From contig DKCG01000024.1 of assembly GCA_002449145.1 (NCBI GenBank), positions 9,826 to 73,825 of the forward strand: 64,000 nt of DNA, in the 5' to 3' direction. Position numbers and translations under genes: made by a program. The notes beneath the pieces were generated by a model, which had not been told where the DNA came from, made no database searches, and saw nothing but the letters and a program-made list of their open reading frames with translations. Below, piece by piece: positions 58,322-64,000 of this stretch. Origin of the DNA: Christensenella sp. UBA6880 (GTDB lineage Bacteria; Bacillota; Clostridia; Christensenellales; CAG-917). The first letter of the stretch is position 1, and every line of letters begins with the position of its first letter.

Positions 58322-59800
58322 ATGCAAAAAGATTTGACCGTCGGCAAACCTATGAGCGTGATTTGGAAGTTTTGCTTGCCACTTTTCGGTAGCATAATTT
58401 TTCAACAACTTTATAATCTCGCCGACAGTTTCGTAGCGGGAAAATTTATCGGCGACAACGCGCTCGCCGCAGTCGGCAACAGTTACGAAATAACACTTAT
58501 CTTCATTGCTTTTGCTTTCGGTTGCAACATCGGTTGCTCGGTTATCGTTTCAAAGTTTTTCGGCGCAAGAAAGTTCAACGATATGAAAACCGCCGTGTTT
58601 ACCACTTGGATTGCGGGCGGGGTTCTGTGCGCGATTCTTATGATTCTCGGGCTTACGCTCAGCGAGGCTCTTTTGAAACTTATCCGCACGCCGAGCATCG
58701 TTATGGCGGATTCCAAACTTTATCTCGACATCTACGTTTGGGGTTTGCCGTTCGTGTTCTTCTACAACATCGCAACGGGTATTTTCTCGGCAATGGGGGA
58801 TAGCCGCACGCCGTTTATATTCCTCGCTTGCTCGTCGCTTGCGAATATCGGTATGGACATACTGTTCGTCGCAACTTTCAAAATGGGCGTGGCGGGCGTT
58901 GCGTGGGCGACGTTCCTTTGTCAAGGCGTAAGTTGCGTTCTTGCCGTCGTGTTCGTTTTGATTCAACTCAAAAAGGTCAAAACCGAAGGCAAAATCAAAG
59001 TCTTTTCTTGGCGTATTTTGCGCGATACGGCGGTGATTGCCGTTCCGAGTATCTTCCAACAAAGTTTCATTTCGGTGGGCAACATCATCATTCAAAGTAT
59101 GGTCAACTTTCTCGGCACGGTGGTTATGGCAGGCTACTCGGCAAGCATAAAACTCAACAACCTCGTCGTAACGTCGTTCACCACGCTCGGCAACGGTATT
59201 TCAAACTACACGAGCCAGAATCTCGGCGCAAACAAGCCCGAGCGTATTCGCCCCGGGTTTATGTCGGGTCTGATTTTCGTTTGGATACTGTGCGTGCCTA
59301 TCGTGCTTTTATATATGCTCGCGGGCAAGCCGCTTCTTCTCATATTCCTCGAAGACGGCGGAAGCGAGTCCATACAAGTCGGCTTGCAGTTCTTGCGTAT
59401 CGTGTCGCCGTTCTACTTTATGGTCGCGGTCAAAATCATTGCGGACGGCGTGCTTCGCGGCGGCGGAAAGATGGGAAGATTTATGATAACCACCTTTACC
59501 GACCTCATTCTTCGCGTAGTTATATCCGCATTCTTGTACAAACCTATGGGAGCGACGGGTATATGGTGGTCTTGGCCTATCGGTTGGGCGGTCGGAACAA
59601 TCCTTTCGGCGGCGTTCTTCTTCACGATAAAGTGGAAAAAGCACCTTCCCGAAGAAGTGTATATCCGCGAGCCGAATTTGCCTCAGTCGCTCGTAGATTG
59701 CGATGAAGAACACGCTACGGAAGTTCTCGAATCCGAGCGGGAAGCAACCGACGACGCGCTTGCCGCCGTTGAAACGGACAGCGAAAACGTCACCGAGTGA
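58322..59800 (+). CDS. MATE-family efflux transporter
   Basis: A 492-residue multidrug/toxin exporter with about 12 membrane helices. The N-terminus LPLFGSIIFQQLYNLADSFVAGKFIGDNALAAVGNSYEI is the typical NorM/DinF-like start, and the repeat in the second half begins IAVPSIFQQSFISVGNIIIQSMVNFLG. FSAMGDSRTPF and ADGVLRGGGKMGRFM match the family. About 35 acidic C-terminal residues (EEHATEVLESEREATDDALAAVETDSE) form a cytosolic tail that is not usual. The ion (Na+ or H+) and substrates are not readable. AAGG precedes the ATG. It is a single gene with its own promoter and terminator. Confidence 0.9.
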   Translation: MQKDLTVGKPMSVIWKFCLPLFGSIIFQQLYNLADSFVAGKFIGDNALAAVGNSYEITLIFIAFAFGCNIGCSVIVSKFFGARKFNDMKTAVFTTWIAGGVLCAILMILGLTLSEALLKLIRTPSIVMADSKLYLDIYVWGLPFVFFYNIATGIFSAMGDSRTPFIFLACSSLANIGMDILFVATFKMGVAGVAWATFLCQGVSCVLAVVFVLIQLKKVKTEGKIKVFSWRILRDTAVIAVPSIFQQSFISVGNIIIQSMVNFLGTVVMAGYSASIKLNNLVVTSFTTLGNGISNYTSQNLGANKPERIRPGFMSGLIFVWILCVPIVLLYMLAGKPLLLIFLEDGGSESIQVGLQFLRIVSPFYFMVAVKIIADGVLRGGGKMGRFMITTFTDLILRVVISAFLYKPMGATGIWWSWPIGWAVGTILSAAFFFTIKWKKHLPEEVYIREPNLPQSLVDCDEEHATEVLESEREATDDALAAVETDSENVTE

Positions 59801-59857
59801 TTGCACCGCAAACGGAAAAACGCATAAGATAATGAACAAATTAGTCGAATAACAAAG

Positions 59858-59884
59858 AAAAACGCACCGTCGGGTGCGTTTTTT
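59858..59884. terminator. Terminator after the MATE gene, possibly bidirectional
   Basis: AAAAACGCACC-GTC-GGGTGCGTTTTTT, with A run and T run. It lies between the MATE gene and the convergent small gene at 59907-60089. Confidence 0.9.
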
Positions 59885-59906
59885 GATGGATTCTTACGAG
59901 AGGGGA

Positions 59907-60089
59907 TTACCAGTCTTCACGATGATTGATTTTGACATCGTCGTAATACTCAAAGTACTTTTGTTTGTATCTTTGAGTTTCGTTGCGGTGGCGTTTTAGT
60001 TCTTCACGCGCCGCCTTTTCGGCTTCATTTTTCGGCTCTGCACCCTTTACTTCGTCAATAGGGGTGAGGCGAGTTTTTTCGTAATCCAT
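59907..60089 (-). CDS. Small charged protein of unknown function (60 residues)
   Basis: I do not recognise it. The frame from ATG at 60089 gives 60 residues: MDYEKTRLTPIDEVKGAEP, then a strongly charged helix (EAEKAAREELKRHRNETQRYKQKYFEYYDD) and a short end HREDW. It has no membrane segment or Cys. The ribosome site is weak (GAAGAG about 15 bases upstream). It lies just downstream of yhbY on the same strand, separated by the GGGTGTGGG hairpin repeat. The composition is protein-like, and the opposite frames are poorer. A longer frame to 60131 would run through the repeat and is unlikely. Confidence 0.5.
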   Translation of the reverse strand: MDYEKTRLTPIDEVKGAEPKNEAEKAAREELKRHRNETQRYKQKYFEYYDDVKINHREDW

Positions 60090-60103
60090 AAGAAAAAATC
60101 TAC

Positions 60104-60160
60104 TCTTCGGGTGTGGGCAGAGCCCACCCAAAATTATTATTATTAATTATTAATTAAATT
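60104..60160. repeat. Hairpin-AT repeat at the 3' end of yhbY
   Basis: CGGGTGTGGGCAGAGCCCACCC forms a hairpin followed by AAAATTATTATTATTAATTATTAATT. The same order, GGGGTGTGGGGTGAAACCCCGCCC then AAATTATTAATTATTAATT, occurs at 61825-61873. Both copies cover the stop codon of a minus-strand gene (yhbY here, potD there). Confidence 0.72.
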
Positions 60161-60447
60161 TGTATATGTTCCACGTCGTCGCGGGTGCTGCGCTTGTATA
60201 TTACGATTTTGTTGCCGATTGCAGTTACGGGTTCTGCACCAGTCTTTTGGCATACCTCGTCCAAAACGTCTTTGGTGTTTGCCTCTGCGTTGCGAAGGAC
60301 GGATATTTTGACAAGTTCGTGAAGTTCGAGCGCAAGACAAATGTCCTTGACTTGGTTGTCGCCCACGCCGTTTTTGCCGATTTGGAAGATTGGATTTATC
60401 GTTTGCGCCATACTGCGAAGTTTTGCGCGTTGTGCACTTGTTATCAT
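60154..60447 (-). CDS. yhbY: YhbY-family RNA-binding protein (CRM domain)
   Basis: A 97-residue single-domain protein. MITSAQRAKLRSMAQTINPIFQIGKNGVGDNQVKDICLAL carries the GKNG loop of the CRM RNA-binding fold. LELHELVKISVLRNAEANTKDVLDEVCQKTGAEPVTAIGNKIVIYKRS is the rest of the domain. Members bind pre-50S ribosomal particles. AGGT lies five bases upstream of the ATG. The stop codon falls in the hairpin-AT repeat. It lies between the small unknown gene and the CDF transporter on the same strand. Confidence 0.93.
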   Translation of the reverse strand: MITSAQRAKLRSMAQTINPIFQIGKNGVGDNQVKDICLALELHELVKISVLRNAEANTKDVLDEVCQKTGAEPVTAIGNKIVIYKRSTRDDVEHIQI

Positions 60448-60539
60448 TTTTACCTCGATTGTTCGATTGCGCCGTGCAATCTGTTAAAACTGTATTTTGT
60501 CACCGCTATATTAGCATTTTTGACGGCACTATGCAAGCG

Positions 60540-61721
60540 TCACGACATTTTTCTGTCAACGTCGATGACGAAAAAGTATTTGACGGGGTCGTTTGCAAAT
60601 TCTCGTTTCATAGCGTTTTTCACATCGCCGAGAGAAAGTTTGCTGTCGTAGGGAATTACGACGTCGAAAAGCATATTCGTGTGCGTTTGTCCGCTGACGA
60701 TTCTGAAATCGTGCAAAGAGAGTCCCTCGTCGAGGTTGGCAAGCGCGTTTTGCGCGCGAAGTTTGAGTTCTGCAAGTTTCTCGTTTTTGGTGTCCACGGG
60801 GTCCATATGTATGGTGATTCTCACGTGCATTTCGTTCCAAAAGTCGTGTTCGATGTTGTCTATGACGTCGTGGCTCTTGGTTATTTCAACGTCTTGCGGC
60901 ACTTCGACGTGCGCAACGACGAAGCAATGGTTCTCGCCGTAACTGTGCACGACGAGGTCGTGAACGCCTATAACGCCGTCGTAGGAAAGTATTTTAGCCG
61001 TGATTTTGTCAACGAGTTCCTTGGGCGGCTTTTCGCCGAGAATAGGGGATATGGATTCCTTGATTAGAAGTATGCTCGACACGATGATAAACGCCGACAC
61101 CGCGATACCCATTATGCCGTCCACGCTCACTTTGGGGCTGATTTTGTCGCCCGCAACGTCGATGACAATCGTTGATATTAAGACGGCGACGGTTGCGAGC
61201 ACGTCGTTTCTGCTGTCCGCCGCAGAGGCTTTGAGTGCGCCGCTGTTTATCGCCTTCGAGAAGTCAAGATATATGAGCATTTGCACGAGTTTCATTGCGA
61301 TTGCCGCGCCCAACACGACGTACGTGTACACGCTTACGCTCACTGCTTCGGGCGTGATACACTTTTCGATTGACGATTTCAAAAGCAGTATGCCGATAAA
61401 AAGCACCGTGACCGACACGAGCAGAGAGGTTACGTATTCGTACCTTGCGTGACCGAACGGGTGATCCTTGTCGGGCGGTGTGGCGGAAAGTTTGAATCCG
61501 ACGAGCGTAACGACGCTGCTTCCCGCGTCCGACAAGTTGTTTATTGCGTCCGCAACGATTGTTATGCTGTTGCCGACGATACCTACGATAAGTTTGAATA
61601 CGCAAAGCAAAGCGTTTGATATTATGCCGAACACGCCTGCGACAAGCCCGTAACGAAAGCGCACTTTCGGGTTTTTCGTATCTTGATAATCCTTTATAAG
61701 CAGTTTGCGAATGAATTTCAT
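60540..61721 (-). CDS. Cation diffusion facilitator family transporter
   Basis: A 393-residue exporter of divalent metals (Zn, Co, Fe, Mn or Cd; not decidable here). It has six helices, with metal-site motifs NNLSDAGSSVVTLVG in helix 2 and ADSRNDVLATVAVLI in helix 5. HPFGHARYEYVTSLLVSV is the usual loop after helix 2. The C-terminal domain (about 295-393) is longer than usual and includes a second beta-alpha part (LSLHDFRIVSGQTHTNMLFDVVIPY), as in the Clostridial subgroup. The ATG at 61721 with GAGAGAG upstream is the probable start; a longer frame to 61781 enters the terminator. It is a single gene. Confidence 0.92.
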   Translation of the reverse strand: MKFIRKLLIKDYQDTKNPKVRFRYGLVAGVFGIISNALLCVFKLIVGIVGNSITIVADAINNLSDAGSSVVTLVGFKLSATPPDKDHPFGHARYEYVTSLLVSVTVLFIGILLLKSSIEKCITPEAVSVSVYTYVVLGAAIAMKLVQMLIYLDFSKAINSGALKASAADSRNDVLATVAVLISTIVIDVAGDKISPKVSVDGIMGIAVSAFIIVSSILLIKESISPILGEKPPKELVDKITAKILSYDGVIGVHDLVVHSYGENHCFVVAHVEVPQDVEITKSHDVIDNIEHDFWNEMHVRITIHMDPVDTKNEKLAELKLRAQNALANLDEGLSLHDFRIVSGQTHTNMLFDVVIPYDSKLSLGDVKNAMKREFANDPVKYFFVIDVDRKMS

Positions 61722-61758
61722 AGTTTTATATTCTCTCTCGGTTGTTATTATTAAAATA

Positions 61759-61794
61759 TTCCCCGAAAATCTCGATGTCAAGATTTTCGGGGAA
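61759..61794 (-). terminator. Terminator after potD
   Basis: A 14-bp perfect stem TTCCCCGAAAATCT / AGATTTTCGGGGAA with an 8-nt loop. On the minus strand it is followed by a T-rich AATATTTTAATAA. It separates the pot operon from the CDF gene. Confidence 0.8.
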
Positions 61795-61824
61795 TTATGT
61801 GTTTTTATAATGATTAATATGTTT

Positions 61825-61873
61825 TGGGGTGTGGGGTGAAACCCCGCCCGAAATTATTAATTATTAATTTTTT
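61825..61873. repeat. Hairpin-AT repeat at the 3' end of potD
   Basis: TGGGGTGTGGGGTGAAACCCCGCCCG hairpin followed by AAATTATTAATTATTAATT; second copy of the element at 60104-60160. The potD stop codon lies inside the AT part, and the last residues KTKKINN are encoded by it. Confidence 0.7.
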
Positions 61874-63320
61874 TAGTTTTAATCGGTCTGAGTTTAATTG
61901 CTTGCACAATGAAGTACACGCCGACGACAACCGCGATTACGCCGACTATCGCCAAAATGACGTACCAAAGGTTTACATCCACGCCTTCGCCCGATTTTGC
62001 TCTTTGCCACATATTGACCACGACGTCGTTACGCTTTCCGAAGTCGCGCATAACGCCCAAAGTTTCGTTGATGACAGGGTAGCGACCCTCGTCGGCAAAG
62101 TATTCTTCGACGTCGTATTCGCAATCTTCGAGGTATGCGCAAACATCCTCGTCGGCTTGAAGCAACGCCTTGTCGGTTGCCGAAGTGTAGCCGATTGCAA
62201 CCGAGTTGCGCACCGAACTCATAGGATTGCACATATAGTCGATAAACATCATTGCGGCGAGTTTGTTGTTGACGGAAGTTGGAATACACCAGCCGTCGTA
62301 CCAAATGTTGCTTGCGATGTCGGGGACGTAGTAGCCGAGTTGATATGTGTCCGTTTCCTCGTCGTAGTCGCCTTCTTCGATTGCCCAGAGCGCATCGCCG
62401 CTCCACGCAAAGTCGGCGTAAACGATTTCGTTTATCATATCGTCCTTGCCGAAGTCGACTTCGTATCCCGATATATGTTCGCGTTGCTCGGTAAGCACTT
62501 TTTCCGCTGCCGCAACCATTTCGTCGTCGGTGCAGTTGATGAGTTCTTGCACGGAATAGGATTTATATTTTTCGGGAAGAAGGTTGTATTCGTACATATA
62601 AAAGATTGCGGCGGCGTAGGTATCGCGCACGCTGTCTTTCATAAGGATTTTGTTTTCGAGTTTCTCGTTTTTCTGCACGTTCCAAAGCACGCCCCAGCCG
62701 TATTGTTCGAGTTCTTCGAGGCTGACGACGGACGTGTTGTAGAGTATGCCGAGCGTGCCGTACATATAGGGAACCATATATTCGGTCATATCGTGGATAG
62801 CGCCGTCTTGCGATTTGACGTCGCCGAACATACTCTCGATTTTGTCCATAACTTCGGGGTCGATGTTGCCCCAACCCGACCTTAAACTGCTCATATTGTC
62901 AAGTGAAATGTCGTATTTGGTCAAATCGTCCTGAATTTCCGCTTTTATGTCGTTGTGATTGAGAAGGCAGTTTGCGGTGAGTAGTTTTTCGATTGCGTAT
63001 TCGCTCGGGCAAATCAAATCGACTTTCGCATCACCTTTAAGAACCTTTGTCATCATCGTTTCGTTGGTGTCGAAAGTGGTGTAAGTGATAGAAAGCGCGC
63101 GCCCCGTTTTTTCTTTGTAGTAGTCGGCAAATTCGTCGAGCAAAGTCTTGCCCGTTTCCTCGTCGATTTCCGCGTCGATATAGTCTTCCCAGTTGTAGAT
63201 GACGAGTCTGTCGCCGCCGCTTTCGCCCTTCGTGCCGTTGTTGCAAGCGGTGAGGACGGGAAGCAGAATCGCACTCAAAACGAGGACGAGTACAATCAAA
63301 GTTGAAATGCGTTTTTTCAT
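61857..63320 (-). CDS. potD: Spermidine/putrescine-binding lipoprotein with a C-terminal membrane helix
   Basis: A 487-residue substrate-binding lipoprotein of the Pot ABC importer. The signal peptide ends in the lipobox LPVLTAC (Cys at about 25). VIYNWEDYIDAEIDEETGKTLLDEFADYYKEKTG and TTFDTNETMMTKVLKG, VDLICPSEYAIEKLL and GTLGILYN match PotD. Unlike most PotD proteins it is long and ends with a transmembrane helix (about 449-471, WYVILAIVGVIAVVVGVYFIVQAI) and a basic tail, so it would be held at both ends of the chain. GGAGG precedes the ATG at 63320; the open frame further up to 63956 is only a shadow of potC. Its start overlaps the potC stop by ATGA. Confidence 0.9.
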   Translation of the reverse strand: MKKRISTLIVLVLVLSAILLPVLTACNNGTKGESGGDRLVIYNWEDYIDAEIDEETGKTLLDEFADYYKEKTGRALSITYTTFDTNETMMTKVLKGDAKVDLICPSEYAIEKLLTANCLLNHNDIKAEIQDDLTKYDISLDNMSSLRSGWGNIDPEVMDKIESMFGDVKSQDGAIHDMTEYMVPYMYGTLGILYNTSVVSLEELEQYGWGVLWNVQKNEKLENKILMKDSVRDTYAAAIFYMYEYNLLPEKYKSYSVQELINCTDDEMVAAAEKVLTEQREHISGYEVDFGKDDMINEIVYADFAWSGDALWAIEEGDYDEETDTYQLGYYVPDIASNIWYDGWCIPTSVNNKLAAMMFIDYMCNPMSSVRNSVAIGYTSATDKALLQADEDVCAYLEDCEYDVEEYFADEGRYPVINETLGVMRDFGKRNDVVVNMWQRAKSGEGVDVNLWYVILAIVGVIAVVVGVYFIVQAIKLRPIKTKKINN

Positions 63321-64000
63321 ACGTTCGCCTCCTTGTTCTTTTTCTTCTCGCGCGAGATCTTGACGAGGTTTATCGAAAGCACGACGGCAAGAACGATTAC
63401 GAATATAATCGAGAATATCGCATACCAGAAAGGTTCGAGACCTTGCACGCGCGCGTCCGAATAAATATAGGTGGACAATGTGTTGATGCCTGTTGCCGCG
63501 CCCTTGTTGATCTGGGTGATGATGAAGTCGTCCATAGACATTATGAATGCCATAACGAATCCGCTGACGATACCGGGGGTTATGATGGGAATCATAACTT
63601 TGACCAGAGCCTTGAACGGATTTGCGCCGAGGTCGAGAGCCGCTTCGTAAATGTTGGGATCCATAGATTCGAGTTTTGGAAGCACGCTCAGAACGACGTA
63701 GGGGGTGCAGAACGCTATGTGCGCAATGATGAGGCGCAAATATCCTTCGGGGAAAGCGAACGTGATGAAGAACACCATCATAGAAACCGCCATAACGATT
63801 TCGCTGTTGATGATGGGGAACTGGTTGACGTTTTCCACGATACGTCTTGCGCGCTTGCCGAGGTTGAAGATGCCTATAGAGGCGAACGTGCCCATAATCG
63901 TTGCTACGACGGAAGATATGCTCGCGATGATAAACGTATTTGCGATTGCGCTCCACAGATCCGGCGATTTGTCGGATTTAAATATCGAAACGTATGCTTC
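63317..64000 (-). CDS. potC: Spermidine/putrescine ABC transporter permease (partial, 5' end outside the window)
   Basis: The frame is open to the right edge of the window: the 35 codons before the internal Met at 63895 read EAYVSIFKSDKSPDLWSAIANTFIIASISSVVATI, so the gene begins beyond 64000. The 227 visible residues contain about five helices and the EAA loop SMDPNIYEAALDLGANPFKALVKVMIPIITPGI, which docks to the PotA ATPase. It ends SREKKKNKEANV. PotC proteins have about 260 residues, so roughly 30 are missing. potA and potB are expected upstream, outside the window. It overlaps potD by 4 nt. Confidence 0.92.
   Translation of the reverse strand, partial: EAYVSIFKSDKSPDLWSAIANTFIIASISSVVATIMGTFASIGIFNLGKRARRIVENVNQFPIINSEIVMAVSMMVFFITFAFPEGYLRLIIAHIAFCTPYVVLSVLPKLESMDPNIYEAALDLGANPFKALVKVMIPIITPGIVSGFVMAFIMSMDDFIITQINKGAATGINTLSTYIYSDARVQGLEPFWYAIFSIIFVIVLAVVLSINLVKISREKKKNKEANV

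Noticed and set aside
63321..63956. Upstream extension of the potD frame
   Set aside because: It lies over potC in another frame and gives a low-quality Arg/His-rich translation. potD has a clear signal peptide, lipobox and ribosome site at 63320.

Overview
The window looks like a chromosomal segment of an endospore-forming Gram-positive bacterium, most likely an uncultured gut-type member of Clostridia. The evidence is stage IV sporulation protein A (56601-58079) behind a SigmaE-like promoter, RNase J, SerA without an ACT domain, the pairing of a PDZ-radical SAM/DUF512 protein with Der, MetNIQ and Pot lipoprotein transporters, and mostly Shine-Dalgarno-led genes. There is no rRNA, CRISPR array, insertion sequence or prophage. 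The closer lineage is inference.

Layout, left to right. (1) 1-5611: a plus-strand housekeeping run, tilS-hpt-cca-rmuC-PHP phosphoesterase. (2) 5612-6183: intergenic repeats (two arrays of tiny hairpins joined by a constant linker, plus a dispersed repeat), closed by a terminator. (3) 6184-9273: a minus-strand copper module, csoR-copA, with a CsoR-type operator on the promoter and a CopZ-like domain at the CopA C-terminus that has its own ribosome site and start codon. (4) 9547-10155: a RelB/YafQ-type toxin-antitoxin pair. (5) 10251-34682: a surface island. It holds an S23/Avd-like four-helix-bundle gene between GATATC palindrome arrays, a 6,954-residue secreted protein built from about 55-60 GLUG motifs and MBG/YDG-like Ig domains, and three overlapping genes for small membrane-anchored or exported proteins, two with an AWFTN motif like that of SipW-dependent matrix proteins. 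(6) 34703-35206: a tRNA transcription unit, tRNA-Ser(UGA) and tRNA-Thr(GGU), whose leader carries tandem copies of the tRNA-Ser 5' half. (7) 35625-43228: GDPD, a GH3 beta-glucosidase, an acetyltransferase divergent from an AraC regulator, an ECF sigma/anti-sigma pair, a YtxC-like gene and a 27-bp perfect inverted repeat. (8) 43229-53501: serC-serA, RNase J, a glycosyltransferase-like gene, DUF512, der and an aminotransferase, with two long structured non-coding stretches. (9) 53604-58079: metN-metI-metQ behind a Met-containing leader peptide and attenuator, then spoIVA. (10) 58256-64000: a MATE transporter, a small unknown gene, yhbY, a CDF transporter, potD and a partial potC.

The modules are mostly independent. 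The clearest regulatory logic is CsoR repressing copA/copZ, attenuation of metNIQ through a Met-containing leader peptide, probable AraC autoregulation, and ECF sigma/anti-sigma coupling. The most novel-looking items are the surface island with a similar upstream block in front of its two flanking transcription units, the recurring GTGAGGAAGGGG structured element (three copies), the constant-linker/variable-hairpin arrays, and the tRNA-Ser half-gene repeats. All functional calls come from reading motifs by eye; no database search was run.
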